Positions 28,001-40,695 of a stretch of 64,000 nucleotides of DNA are shown here, in pieces. Source of the stretch: Monarcha castaneiventris obscurior (taxonomy: Eukaryota; Chordata; Aves; Passeriformes; Monarchidae). Within the stretch, counting starts at the first letter, position 1; each line of letters begins with the position of its first letter. The stretch lies in contig JAMPIT010000856.1 of NCBI GenBank assembly GCA_026261815.1, positions 15,282,001-15,346,000 on the forward strand, in the 5' to 3' direction. Below the pieces are notes generated by a model, which saw only the letters and a list, made by a program, of their open reading frames with translations, had not been told where the DNA came from and searched no databases. A program made the translations under genes and the position numbers.

Positions 28001-29656
28001 ATTTCTCATACAGCTCCCCTTTTCACCAAAGCCTCTCAAGATGACTACAATCATAGTACAGCCAGCAAAGAGTCAGAACTATCAGAAGAATCCTTTGAAT
28101 CTGGCTATCGGAGCTCCAGCATAAATTCTGCTACTCTGGATGCAAGAGATCTTCAACAAATGGTTCATCAAAGCCTTTTTCTATGTAGTTCTGAAAGTGA
28201 GCTTGACTCTTGCTTCCTGATCCAGGAATCTACAAATAAATCCTTGTTTGGGACCAAAACAGACAGAATAAACAGTCTTGCAGACAAGAGTTTTGGTACC
28301 CTTGTGTCTGCATCCATGGGGCTGTGTGGTTCTGCCTACAAGAGCTGTGACACCCTTTTGTCTCCATCCCTGGAGCCCTGTGGCTCTGCCTACAGGAGCT
28401 TTAATATGCTTGTGTCTGCATGCAAGGAACCAAGCAGCTCTGCATACAAGAGCTTCAATGCCCTCGTGTCTCAGTCAATGGCTAACAGTAGCCTGACTCC
28501 ATGCTTTGAAAGTGTGTGTCCCTCACTGCCTTTGAGACAGTTGTCAGAGATGCCGGAATACAGCTGCAGAGATCAAAGTGCTCAGCCTGCTAGCAATCAG
28601 AGATGTGATAACAACTACAGATCTCCCAGCACTGAACTTGATTTTCCAAACACCTGTTCAGAACATACTGATTTTCTGTCTTTCTCCACACATGCAAATG
28701 AAGTTGCTTCAGCTTTTCTATCAGAGGAAGAAATACATAAGCAAGTAATATGTAAAAATGTTCAAAAGAAAGCCAGTATGATTTCTTGCCCCATTGCACC
28801 TCGGCCATCTGGTTATCAGCCTTTTGGTAGTGCAGGTAAATGTAATGGTCTATACTGTGACAGTGACAATGAGGTTATCTCTACGTCACCAAATGAATCC
28901 TTCATTAGTCTGTGCAACAACCTGAGTGTAGCGCTTCCAGATACTGCAATCTATGAACCTGACCCAAGGATAAAGGACTCTGTGTCTTTGACTGTTCAGG
29001 GTTCTGACTGCAGCATTTTCCCAGGTTTAGCATCCAGTGAGAATGACACAGAGACTAGTGATGGGAGCCCTTGGATCAACAGCGTTAATGGGCTGTCTGG
29101 TGATAGCAATGATGAAAATACCAGCAGAGATGAACAGCTGTTGCATTTGTTAGAGATGAAATGTCAAGATTTAAACAGCAGAGAAAGAGCTACAAAGGGC
29201 ACAAAATGGAAAAGCTTTAACCCTACTGGTAAAGTAATGCAAGAGGGTGGTGATAACAGACTAAATGCTGACTTCCACTGCCACTCACACAACCACTTGA
29301 GGGAACTTGGAGATGCAGGGGGAAGTGAAGAGGTGATGAAGCATGCAGAAGGGGGAACTTGCAGCTCAGCAGCTAGCTTACCAGGATCACTGGACAGTAT
29401 TGGGCTAAACTTAGACAGAAAAACTGCAGAGCCCCTGGAGCTCCATGTCTCAGGCAAGGAGTTACCTTGTCGTCTTGTGAGTTACTCCTATCCTTCTGAT
29501 TCTCGCACCATTCACAGTGAGGACTCCAGACTGGCACTTGCAGTTAAAAAAAGACCAATAGAACTGTTAAGGGAAAACAGCAGGAAGAATGAGAAAAAAA
29601 TGAAACTTGTGCAAACCCTTGCCCAAGAGGACAACTGCTATATGGAGGTAGCCTAG
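19094..29656 (+). CDS. IL4R: Interleukin-4 receptor alpha chain
   Basis: Coding exons 19094..19163, 22585..22726, 23595..23746, 24795..24949, 25533..25689, 26471..26570, 27147..27216, 27355..27431, 27532..29656; 1015 residues (human about 825). This is the type I membrane receptor for IL-4, which pairs with the common gamma chain or IL13RA1 and signals through JAK1/STAT6. Signal peptide about 1-25. D1 has paired cysteines (C35, C45 in CHW; later MCVPEN and CTC, as in human IL4R). D2 opens VKPRAPKNLAI and ends with WSEWS at 214-218. Transmembrane about 237-257. Box1 is WWDQIPNP (264-271). The tail, mostly in one exon, carries Y500 (SGYRSSS), Y577, Y595 and Y613 in an 18-residue repeat, Y736 (GYQPF), and a C-terminal CYMEVA (Y1011) aligned with the human C-terminal PTYMRVS. 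Exon 8 (77 nt) is the least certain: it was chosen because it keeps the frame and human has a small exon there. IL21R follows in the same direction. Confidence 0.93.
19164..22584 (+). other. IL4R intron after the signal-peptide exon
   Basis: 3.4 kb, AT-rich. Holds an unexplained 183-codon open frame on the minus strand (21904..22455, listed separately). No CR1 or LTR was recognised. Confidence 0.55.
21904..22455 (-). other. Unexplained 183-codon antisense open frame in an IL4R intron
   Basis: The longest open frame in this window that is not part of a recognised exon or of the tandem GC-box array. It reads MCLGKCKEWHSDCLHL, is rich in Ser, Thr and His, and ends in FITIFTGSI. I recognise no domain, signal peptide or membrane segment. 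It could be a decayed retrocopy of some gene or a chance frame. No promoter or poly(A) signal clearly belongs to it. Confidence 0.2.
25858..26105 (+). mobile_element. Old, diverged CR1-type LINE 3' fragment (sense)
   Basis: In the intron between IL4R D2 and the transmembrane exon. Landmarks of the old amniote CR1 3' region are visible in order: GAAGAGAAGACCAAGGGAGG, CTCTATAAATATTTCA, a GGGTATAAATTAAC segment, AGGCTGCAAATTAAG, and ACCATCAGAGGTCTGAGG. The copy is heavily diverged and interrupted by a short TA run near 26035. Confidence 0.6.
28286..28501 (+). repeat. IL4R: Four 54-bp (18-residue) tandem repeats in the IL4R cytoplasmic tail
   Basis: In frame units 28286..28339, 28340..28393, 28394..28447 and a weaker 28448..28501, coding for variants of KSFGTLVSASMGLCGSAY. 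At the unit joints this yields AYKSCDTLLS (Y577), AYRSFNMLVS (Y595) and AYKSFNALVS (Y613). The first unit is preceded by AD instead of AY. These resemble the human STAT6-docking tyrosine sites (AYRSF/GYKxF type). Confidence 0.9.
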
Positions 29657-29688
29657 CCACATTTGCCTAGGCTGAACTAGTGTTTGGA

Positions 29689-29694
29689 AATAAA
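29689..29694 (+). terminator. IL4R: IL4R polyadenylation signal AATAAA
   Basis: AATAAA 33 nt after the IL4R stop codon, followed by GT-rich sequence (TTGTTGCTTGTT). A second AATAAA at 30192..30197 may give a longer 3' UTR. Confidence 0.55.
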
Positions 29695-30199
29695 CTATAT
29701 GGCAAGTTGAATTGTTGCTTGTTATTTCAATCTTGACCAAAATGAGGGCTGCTATAGGTCACCCATGATTCAGTGGGTTGTAGCACCCATGCCTGCCTGG
29801 GACTGGCAGCCGGGACATGATACAGACCCCTGGGGACAGTTGGGGTTAGCACCCAGCAACGGCAGCCACAGCTCTACAGGGACAAAGTCAGAGCTGGTGT
29901 CTCCAGCTGTGAGCAATCTCTAAAAGGGAGCAGCAGCTGCAGGAAGCAGGAGTTCTTAGTACAGCTCCTGTGGTTATCACCCTGGCTGTGTGTTGCTTGG
30001 GAAGCACACAAAGGTGATGTGGAACATGCTGACACACCTGAAAGTGGGACACAGGTGCCGGTCCAAAGGGGAGGTGGTTGACTTGTCACACAGCTTCCGT
30101 AACTTATTTCTTTTGGGGTGGGGGATGTTGTCCTGTGTGCTTAGCCCTGGCATGGGGTGTATGTTCCTATAGCTGCTCAATCAAGACCTGAAATAAAGA

Positions 30200-33100
30200 T
30201 TACCATCATTTGCACTTACACAGTGCTATTATTGGTGATTAGTTTCTTATCGTGTAGAAACAAGCAGAGCTAGTTCTGCAGCTGGAATCAGACATCTCTA
30301 AGCAGTGTTTCTTCCCAGTGAAATTATCCAGTGTGTGGTCCAACACTCTACCTTCGTGGAATGTTTTTTTTGGCCTCTTGTTCATGTCCAGTGAGAATGG
30401 AATGTAACCTGCACCTTAGAGGCAGAATGTACTTCTTGTTGGATAATTATTCAAGAAGTTTTACTGACAACTTCTTTACAGCATAATTGCATAATTTGGT
30501 ATGGTAAATTCCACCCTAGTATGTTGGCAGTGGCATAAAACAGTTAAGAACCATTAAGTAATGGAGGTTTTCTATTTAAATGTATCCATTTATTCTCCTT
30601 TAGAAAACTCTGTTTGTATTACTATTCATAGGGAAGGAAACCACAATGCTAAGCACAGCAACTGGTACTGCAAATCTCTCTTCCAAGTTGGCAAAGTAGT
30701 AGAGGAATCCATGTAGGGACACCAGTGGTGCTTTCTTTCCCTTCTGCTCCTGTGCTGTCTCTCTTGCGCTCTTTGTGAAATCCTCCATGAAGGCTTGTGC
30801 TTGGCTGGAGAGGTCTGCTCAGGGCACAATTGGAAAACTTTGCTGCAGCACTTGCTTCTCTGCTCACCCCCAGCTCCATTCTGCCTTTCCCTGGCTTTTT
30901 TCTTCCACATAGCTATGCCCTCAGTGTGCACATTTCCATAAGATGGCTTTCTGTGTGGGGTTATTCTTCCCTTTCTCTCCCTTCAGTGTTTCTCTGGTGA
31001 AGTGGAACCTAACTCTCAGAGAACGGGGATCCCTGTTCCTATGTCTTCGTATAACTCAGAACTGGAGACAGACAGCAGGACCGAGGGGGGCAGCTGTCTG
31101 GCTCACCCTCTCCCTGCAACAGGCATGGTGCCTGGCTGTAGTGCAAGCTGAGTTCCATTTTCCATCCTCTATCCCTGCCACTTTTGCCATCCATAGCTAT
31201 TACCAGGCTATGATACCCAGGTGGGTTTCAAATGACAGGTTTCTAGCCCAAGCTGGTCATCTGCCCCTTGGGCGGTGAGTGAGAGTTGTGACTTTGAGCT
31301 GGCAGTGAGGGGTCTGGACTGAGGTCACCACCTGGGGACCAGCCTGTGCCTGCGTGCTCATACAGAGAGAGGCAGCTCGCCCTCCCAAGAGAGGAGCTTT
31401 GGTACTCTCCAGGCACGTCCTTTTTGCTAATGGAGGGCTCCTGCCAGGACAGAGAATTACTGATCACAGTAAGTGTATTTTCAGTGGTTTTCAGTTTGTT
31501 TTGAAAGATTGCCATGCAAGTGAAGGCTTGTGTCAAGTTTTAGCCTAGTTACACTGCCATTTATTACTTCCTCACAATCATTCCACCTCCACATCTTTCT
31601 CACCTGGCTGTCTACCAAATACTAGGAACCTGACTCACCATGAATGAAATAGGTTCCTGAGAAAAAACACTGGTATATTCGCAGTTCAGGAGAAGCTAGT
31701 TCAGATACACTCTTTTTTCATTGCAGAAATGCCACAGACTTGGCTTGTTTTCATTTCTCTTCTGAACAGAGTTGGCTACTTGGAAATACGCGCTTGTAAG
31801 GATCAGCTGTTGGCAAATTCCCACCAATCATAAGGTTTGTCATTGCCCATAGAAAACAATAACCACACAACAAGGGTGATACTAGTATGGAGCAGGAGCT
31901 TGAGGATGTGGAGCCAGGTTCTTGGGGGTAGGGACAAGTTAATTTTGGGTGAAGGAGGGGTCAGCTTTTTAAATAACTTGCCTCTGCATCTTGCTTTGTG
32001 ATCCTACATTGTTGAGGCAGGGTGCAAGGATGTCCAAGTGTTCACCCACCACAAGCTACAAGCTTTGTATCAGAAAACCAGTTCTTTTAAGTGTTGTAGT
32101 GATAGGTCCAAAGGAACAAAGGGTTGGAGAACTAAATGAGAGGGTTGTAACTCCCAAAACCCAGCTCCCTAAGGTTTATAGGGACCGTGGAATTATGTGA
32201 CAAAACTCCTTAGTGAAGAGAGGCTGAGAGAACAGTTTGTTTTTTCCTAAACATGTCTTTTCTGTAGAAAACCTCTTAGGGAGCATGATTCATGCAGTTT
32301 TTGTTCTAGCCCTGACAGAGGTGCTTCCAAAGTGTGTTACTTTGTATGCAGTTACTTTTACAAAAAATAGGTACTTTTTATTAATTGTTGGGAGGACTAT
32401 GCCTGTCAAATGCCCAGGCATGTGTGCCCATGCATGCACACAAACACACAGATCATTTCCCACCTCTGCAGATTGCTGAGTACAAGGTCTGCCCCAGGCT
32501 CCCACGTGATGATGTACCATGATCTCACATTACCCGGAATTTTAGTTTTTTTCACCACGTTTCTGTGACTGAGACCTTGCAGTCACGGCCACAGCTCTCA
32601 AGACCTCTCCTACTACACCACAGTCACAAGGTCAGAAGCCAAGCAACAGCTCAGCAGGAACTTTCTGGTAAAAAGAGCAGGGACACCAGTGAAAGGGTCT
32701 GGTTTTCAGCTGCAGGACTGTTCTCTCTAAGCAGATTGCTCCAAAGCAAAACAGAGAAGCGAGGAAGAGGGCACTTTCCAGATACCTCAGTAACACAACC
32801 AAAGTTAAAGCTTAACGAATTGCCATACCCCGGCCTGTTTTCCCAGAGTGCCTAATAATAGCTGTCAGCAGCACTGCTGGATTGCTAAATCCTGAGTGTT
32901 TTCACTGCTTGTGACAAGCTTGTTGAGAGGAACTTTACATCTGTGCTGAACTCTGGCCAGAGGTGCTTTGCTCTGTTTGTCTGTTTTCCTGTCCTGCTTC
33001 CAACCTGCACCTTCTGTGGCTTTCTATAACATTGAAATGTCCCATACTGCCCCTTCAGTAAGACTGCAAGATGAAAAAGAAGAAAAACTGGCAGCAGCCC

Positions 33101-36100
33101 TAATTGAACAGAATGGGAAACTGGCTGCTGTGGCACATTCATCTGCATGAGGGGAGGAGCAGCTGTTTTCTTATTTTTTTGCTCTTAGCCAGAATGCTCT
33201 CTATAAAACTGACCATCTGTGCATGAGACCTAAGATTCTATATTCTGAATGCAGAGAAGCAATTGTCATGGCAAGGGTTGTTACAGTACAACCTGTGAGC
33301 CACAGCCTGTGTTTGTTAGAGGGATTACTGTGCTAGACTGGCCGCAGTCCATGGAGTGTGGCAGGCATCCTAAGGATCTCCTGTCCCAGTTTAGTGATGG
33401 ATCAGCCATTTCCTTCATCCTGTCTCTACCCAATTGTAAAGAGCAGGACATTCATAACAGTGTGGTGTTTGTCCTCTGATTGAAGGCTACCAAGTTGGTG
33501 ACTAACACGTAGCACTGGGATTTTCCTACTTGGTGCTGTTTCCCCAGCTCTTAGAAATGGGGAAATTTGCTATAAGCTGAAGAGTTTGAGGTTGACTGCT
33601 TCTCCCCAGCTCAGCTACTGCTGGTTTCACTTGCAATGAGCCACCCACACAGCAACAAGAATTATAATGAGGTGAGAAAGCACTGGGCTGCATTCTGGGG
33701 GTAGAATTTCCACACCTGGGTCAGACTTATAACCAGTCCCCAGTTCTTGTCTTGATGCCCTAGAGAGTTTCTATGAGAACCAGGTGTGCATTGGCCATGG
33801 CAGGCCATGGAGTCAGTGCCTGTGCTAAGTAGCCAGCTGAGTCTGGAGGAACTGGCTTGTACTGTGCTGTGAGTGCTGATCAGTGTGCATGTCTGGCAGG
33901 CCCTGGGCTTGAAGGTTGTGCAGGGCAGTTGACTGCTGGGTGGTCTCCCCCCTCTACTGCCTGGCTGAGGTGCTTCAGAAACTCATAGCATGCTCCTCCA
34001 CACCATGGCAGGGAAGGGGGCAACGAAGCCATGAAATGCCTTGTTTCCTCCACTACAGCAGGAATTAGGATACACAGTTTGGCATGTGCTGCCTATTTCA
34101 TGGCCTCAATCTGAGCTTTGCTGGGCCCCTGAAACAGACGCTCTTGTTCAAAAGTGTTAGGAATTCTTCCCAATTCTGGTCAAGCAGCCTTTGCTGTTCT
34201 TACAACTTAAAAACCTCCAGCTGTGCTCCTATATTGGGTTTGCGTACCAAGATTTTACAGTGGAGGGGGGCTACAAGGGTGGCTTTTCTGAGAAGCCATT
34301 CCCTTCCTGCCTTTTCTCCTAAAGACACAGTACATTGCTGCCAGTGACATGAGAAGTCACTAAATGTGTTAGGACTATCTATGGTTTACAGATGCAGCTT
34401 GCTGTGTGAGCCCTTTGCTTTGCTTTGCTTGGCACATGCTGCCACAGCCAGAGATTGCAGACAGCTGGCATGTTTTTCACCCTATGACAGGTGCTGGAAG
34501 CTGCCTAAGGCACACTCCATTGCTGCACCCAGCCCCAGGTGTAGAAGAGCTGCAGCCAGGCAGGATAGGTGAGACATGCTGATTTTTGACAGCTGTGGTA
34601 AAACAAAGCTCCGTGAGATGCAGATGAGGCTCTTGCTATAAATAGTTGTGTGCCAGCAGCAGTGTTCTGGTCTTGGTGCATCCGCACTTGCAGAGATCTG
34701 GGGATGAGCTGATAGATGTTGCCTCTAAGGGGCAACCTGCATGAAAGGAGCAGGGAGTTCTGCCAGCACTGCCAACTCAGGTGAGCACTGTGGGAATGCA
34801 TGATAGTCTTGCTGACCTTGCGCAGAGATGCTCTGGGCATGCTTTGCATGGTGCAGCTGAGGATGTTGGGTTTGAGCCTGAGCAGAGCTGTAAGTTTCTG
34901 TTCCAGATGGTCAGGGTGAGTTCACTAGCACAGTCATTCCTGTTTCTTTTTACCAGCATGTGTCTGGTGATTTCCTAAGAGAAGATATGAGCCTCTGTGC
35001 AATCTCCTCCATGCGAGCAAGACATACATAGTCACGGCTCTGTGAAGGTAAGCCCTTTTCCTCTGGTAGGAGCCAAAGTGATGTCCTCTTATTATGCAGT
35101 ATGAGTTCAGACTTGATGGATATTGGGGAAAACAAGAGGCTGAGCCCAGTGTTGGTGGCTACAGATAACTAGCAAAGGCAGAACAGAGGCAGGATATTGG
35201 AGTCTCTGCAGGTGACACTAGCATTCCCCAGACTAAAAACAATGCACTCCTCCCTCCCCTGCAGCATCCTGTGTCAGCTCACAGCCACCACCTGTAGAGC
35301 TTTGGTGTTTTTCAACTTGCTGCTTTGCTGACTAACACCTCCGCTTTCTGCCTGGCTCATTCATATTTTAACCTGTTTCCTGAGCTTTGAGGTGGTTTCT
35401 TCAATTGCTTTCCCTTCCAGCAGAACACTGTTACTAATGTCTCAGCTGTTCCCCTGCCATTTTTTCCTTATCGTAATGTATTATTATCTTCCTCCTAAAT
35501 GTCACCAGCCAGTAATGGTGCCTTTGACCCTTAAGTTACGCTAGGTCTGTATCTTTGATGCTGCTGGGGATATTGGTTTAATTCTGTTATGACAGGAAGA
35601 AAGTACAGAGGTACTATTGTTTCTGGGGAGTTTTTCCTCCTTTTCTCCAAATCATGAACCTGATAACTCCAAATGTGACTAGCTTTATCTCTTAGAGAAA
35701 GGAACTGTCAGCTCTGATTGCTGTTTTTTCGATGTGTATTCTTGTTGATAAATACATACAGATGTTGCACTTCTTCCAGTAATAACAAAATGGTTTGGGG
35801 TCATGAATAGCAGAATCTACCAGGCTTTCCCTTGTGTGCCCTTCATGCCTGCTTCTTGGTGAATATTGCTGCTGCAGGCTGGGCTGAAATTACACTTTTT
35901 ATGAGTTACACTTAAGGAAAACAGGCCTTTTGGTGCAATATGTTTAAATTTGTAAAGCTGTTGGTCTTACAGTGCTACCAATGTTCTTGATTTAAAAATT
36001 ATCTTTGTAATATCAAATGCATATTATTGCATGGTTTAAAAGTAGTGTGGCTAGTGCCTGCCAGACTATCACTCTTTGGATTAATGGCCCATGCTGCCCT

Positions 36101-39100
36101 TTCTCTCCTTCCTCTGCACAAATAACAGTATTGGCACACCTTGGAGAGACCTGTGTAATCAGGGGGCAAAAGCTACACCACTGTCCTGGTGTGCTACCCT
36201 CACAACAGAAAGATGTTACTGAGAGCCTGGGAAATTTCTAACATAGCTGCTCAGCCTCATTGACCCTGTACTGTCCCACACTGCACCCAAGAGTGGTGAC
36301 AATCTCCACAACCCACAGGCACCATCAGCTGAGACAAGTCTTTTCTAAAAGGTTGGGCCTGACATTGTGCCTGTAAGTGATCCACAAAGCATACGGAAGG
36401 TCTATCACAGAGGCTGCTCCAAACACCGTGAGGAGTAGCCTCTGCACTAAGTTATGTGACTGTCTCCATGCATGTTCTAACAGCGTACAACCAGTTCAGT
36501 TACCAGCAACTACCTGGCAAGAATGGTCAGGAGCCACCTGTGCTGGCCTGAACATTCCAAATCATCTCTTTTTCACATGGTGAGTCAGAGGCATGGAGGG
36601 CTGAACATGGAGCTTCCTCATCCTGCGCCCTGCTGCTTTGTGCCAGCTTCACTGCTGCAGTCTTCTTGGGTTATTACAGCTCCTTGTTCTTTACCCAGCT
36701 ACCTCCACACTGTGCTGTGTGTGCCAAATCCCTCCACAGTGCTGCTTGTTTCCCTCTTGTCCAAGGACGCAGTGAGTGTGCATGGGCTCCTTGCAACCCC
36801 TTTAAAGGTAGGATTAGGTGAGTTGACGCGCCCTCCCTCAGTGTCAACCTTGCAATCTAAAGAGACCTGGCCCAGACACAAGTTTCAGGCATGAGATATG
36901 ACAGGCGTGAGCCCCTCACCTGTGTAGGAGCCAGACAACCTCCCTGCCTGTGGTCTGAGGATTGGTGCTGTTGCCCTGATGCTGGGACCGTTTGGGGGAT
37001 GGATGGAAGCAGAACGCAGTGGTGCTTGACTGCCTCCAATGTGGCACATACTGTACCACGCAGTTTGGCTTAGCCCATTAATACCTTGACACTGATGCCT
37101 CCTCATTGCACAAGTCTAAGTCCACCAGCCCCACTATGACCTTTTAGATATGAGGCTTGTGAGTTTTTATCAGCTCTCCCACCCTTTTCTCATGTAAGAG
37201 AGCAGAGCAGTACAGTAATAAATGTTGTGTGGGTGTTTGGACCTGAATTCATCACCTCCTCTCACCACATCCTTCTGTCGGCACAGTAATACTGATACAG
37301 TGGTGACGTCAATCTCCATTTATTGCTGTGTATTCCAATACACCACAGCCCTTGGTTGTGCACAAGTAGGCTTTGTTCTTACTCAGTGCTGAGGAGACCC
37401 ACCTGCTCCCCAGCTCCCCAGGCGGGGTCTGCAGTTGCAGTAATGATTTAGCCAGGCCGGTCATGGAAGTGTTGGAGTGCTGAAATGCACAGAACAGGGC
37501 AGGTAATGTCCATGTTTCCACCAATTTTCCCTGCTGCCAGTTTGTTCCTGCTTGATATTGCACCTTCACTGTAAATCTTTCTTATAGCTGATGTGGCCCT
37601 TGTGCCCCAGCTGTCATTGCTGTTGCTCTCTGGACAGTCAGAGCACCCTTTTGTCTCCCTGTTGCTTCAGCTTTGTGATTAGATGGCAGTGTGCATCAAT
37701 AATGATTTTTTTTCAAGAAGAAAGCTTGTTGGGGCGTATAACTGGTGGACTGTGTCTTCTTTTCTTTTTTTTTGCTTGGGTGTAACAAAATCCTTCCTTT
37801 CTTTTTTTGCTTGGGTGCAACAAAATCCATTTTCTCATGTTTGGAAATACCTTTATTTTCCCTTTCTTTTTTTACTTAAAATAAGTTCTTAATTAGTTTT
37901 GTTTGAGGTTTTTGTTTTGTTGGGTTTTTTTTTTGGTTGGCCGTTTTTTGTTGTTGTTTTGTTTTGTTTTTTTTGTGGAAGTTTTTTAAGTACATACATT
38001 TCCTGGAAACACTTCAAATTGTGAACTTAGACTGAATCCATGTTTGGCAGCTTATAGCATCGTGTTTCCAGATGCTTAACAAAAACAGTCTTCATAATGT
38101 CCGTGTCTGTATTGGGCCTATTTCCTGTTCTCTGGTGTATTAAAGACTGGTAGCATCATTTACATGTGCATATTATGAATGGCTAATCAACTTTATTGCT
38201 GTGGTCTCATAAGGATACTACAGAGTGTCCAGCAGTGGTACTCGGCAGCTGTAGAATGCTTGACATTTTATAAGAATTAAGTGTCTGTCGCAAGGATGCG
38301 TGAAGCTGATTCAGAGTCCCCATTTCACAGACAGAGAAAATGAAATGAGGTGGCAGAAAGGACTTTTCTAAAGCCAGACTGGGAATAAGTTCCTGCCTCT
38401 ACTCATTGCCCACTGCCATTCTTTCCTCCAGGTGAACAATCGCATGCTGACAGATGGAAGCAAATAGGAAGGATGTAAAAAATGGAGGGATGTAGGAAAG
38501 GTGGGGGTCTCAATCACAGACTGGGATTGAAGCTTGCAGGGGGCCTAACTGGAGCAGGCTTTAGAATTAGGGCTGCTATACATCTCCATTGAAGTCATGA
38601 GGTCTTTGGCATCAAAAAAGACGCTGCTGCAGAGCTGCAGCTTTCCGAGCTCTCCTGCACGTGTCTTGTCTGTCCATGTCTTGTCATAACAATCTGGAGC
38701 ACAGCCAGGAGGTCAGACAGTTTCAGCAGCACTTAAAGTATCTATGGTGCTGTTAGAGGTCTCAGTCCTTTCCTAACACACTGAGGTAGGGAAAGAGAAG
38801 GAGATAAATGTTGAACTAATCCATGGGCACCGGCAAGGGTAAGAGATGGGACAGTGGCGTCCCAACTGAGGAAGTATTGTCTCTTTGTTTCACCTATTTT
38901 AGCAGATCCTACTGGTTTTCTTATTTTTGCTACTGTGCTCTTCTTCAGGAATCTTCCTTTTGGATTACAAGGCTGTATGCTAACCTTTCCCCATTGTGTA
39001 ATGGCAGCCTCTGGTAACTCTGTAAGACATCTTCCCAATGAGCTACTTGGGCTTCTTGCTTTGACTTTTTCCTGTTCAGTCCCGCCTGTCCCTTTGGGTT

Positions 39101-40180
39101 GATGGTACCATTCTCTGAGCAGAGGAAGGAAAGTAGGAGAGGCTGTTGAAAGAAACCACAGTCCAATAAGTAAAAGCAGCAAAGACTTTCCTTGCATTGA
39201 TCTGTTCATTTAGGCAGGAATGAGCATAGAAGCAGTGAGCTACCGCAATATCATGGATATGAAGCATCAGAGGCCCTACCAATTGGATTCTGAAATAAGT
39301 GGTGGGTCTGTAGACCACTCTAGGGGCCCAGCCCTTCCATTCTTCCTTCCTACCTCCCTCCCTCCCTTCCTTCTTTCCTTCCTTCCTGAAGAAGAGGCAG
39401 CAAGTTGCCTTTCTTTGCTTTCCATGGTGGGCGAGAGTGTGGACTGTGACAGTCATAATACAAAGTGATGCTGAGATGGGCTCATGGTGCAGCCGGTCTT
39501 AGCATGAAGTCAAGTGAGCAGGTTTCAGGAGGCAGGATAACAGCAGGCCTTCCTCAAAGGAATGAGGATTTGGAGAAGAGCAGTAGAAGATGAGTGAGAT
39601 CACAAGGTGGAGTTAGACAGTGGACTGTATCTGAGTGACCAGGGACTGCACCACCAGAAGTACTGGTGATGACAAGAGTTATTACCCAGAGAAACTTGGA
39701 GAGCTGGGACCAGAGGGGTCAAGAAAAGATGTTTACTCAAGGCAATGTGTGATGCAGAAAGAAGGGCTGGAGTACGGAGGTAGAGCGTTTGCCCTGCCAC
39801 CGGCAACAGGTGAGGGTGGATGGCAGGGTGCCTGGGGCTCCTTGCTGAGCTGGAACAGTGCTTCATATGGGCAGGGTTTGTTTGGCAGGAAAGAAGGGGC
39901 AGCAGCTGCACTGTTGCTCCCACCGCAGGGTGTGACACTGAGTGTCTGTGGCACCTCCGGAGCAAGCCTTGCTGGTCTCGCCTGGGCACTGATACCCTGA
40001 GAGCACATCTGTGAGCTCACATGAGGCTGCAGGGGCTTTCTGATGGCTGCTAAATTTATTTTGCTTTCATTATTTGAGTAAACCTGGGAAATTTTTAAAC
40101 ACCACAAATGTTCCCCAAGTCTTAGAGGCCTCATGGCCTTTTCTCTTCTGAGTGATTGCCTGGGTATTTGTTGCTTTGGG
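30200..40180. other. Intergenic region between IL4R and IL21R
   Basis: About 10 kb with no recognisable coding exon; open frames are short and overlap on both strands. It probably contains the non-coding first exon and promoter of IL21R, which I cannot place. Small features: a duplicated segment of about 30 nt around 37765..37830 (CTTTTTTTGCTTGGGTG then AACAAAATCC), a T-rich stretch at 37890..37985, and a TTCC/CTCC-rich run at 39337..39388. Confidence 0.5.
39337..39388. repeat. Imperfect (TTCC)n / (CTCC)n pyrimidine repeat
   Basis: A run of TTCCTTCC, CCTCCCTCCC and TTCCTTCCTTCC tetranucleotides in the IL4R-IL21R intergenic region; imperfect and short. Confidence 0.8.
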
Positions 40181-40189
40181 GTGGATGCA

Positions 40190-40695
40190 CAGCCCAGGCA
40201 CCCCAGGACCTGGATACCTGCAACCCCCAAATCAGTACAGGCTGAGGGACAAACAGATTGAGACCAGCCCTGCTGAAAAGGACTTGGGGACAGTGGTGGA
40301 TAAAAAGCTGGCCATAAGCTGGCCATGTGTGCTTGTAGCCCAGAAACCCCTGTGTCCTGGGGTTCTTCCCCAGCAGTGTGGGCAGCAGGGGGAATTCTCC
40401 CCCTCTACTCTGCTCTCTTGAGAGCCCACCTGGAGTTCTGCCTTCAGGTCTGGGACCCCGCCATGTGACCAGCACGTGCAGCTGCTGTAGTGAATCCAGA
40501 GGAGGCCACAGAGATGCTTCAAGGGCTGGAGCACCTCTGCTATGTATGACAGGCTGAGAGAATTGGGCTTGTTAAACCTGAAGAAGAGCAGGCTTTGAGG
40601 AGACCTAACTGCAACCTTTCAGTATTTAAAGGGAGCCAGTAAGAAAGATGAGACTTTTTAGCAGTCTGTTGTAACAGGACAAGGGGTGGTGGTTT
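40190..40695 (+). mobile_element. CR1 LINE fragment, sense orientation
   Basis: Decayed end of CR1 ORF2 and 3' region. Landmarks in order: GAGACCAGCCCTGCTGAAAAG then GACTTGGGGACAGTGGTGGA, TTCTCCCCCTCTACTCTGCT, CCACCTGGAGTTCTG, CAGAGGAGGCCACAGAGATG, GCTGGAGCACCTCTGCTATG, GACAGGCTGAGAGAATTGGG. Reading frames are broken. It lies 1.1 kb upstream of the IL21R start exon. Confidence 0.9.

Noticed and set aside
39733..40534. Open frames on both strands around the CR1 copy upstream of IL21R
   Set aside because: Largely CR1 ORF2 remnants or their antisense; broken and not a functional reverse transcriptase.
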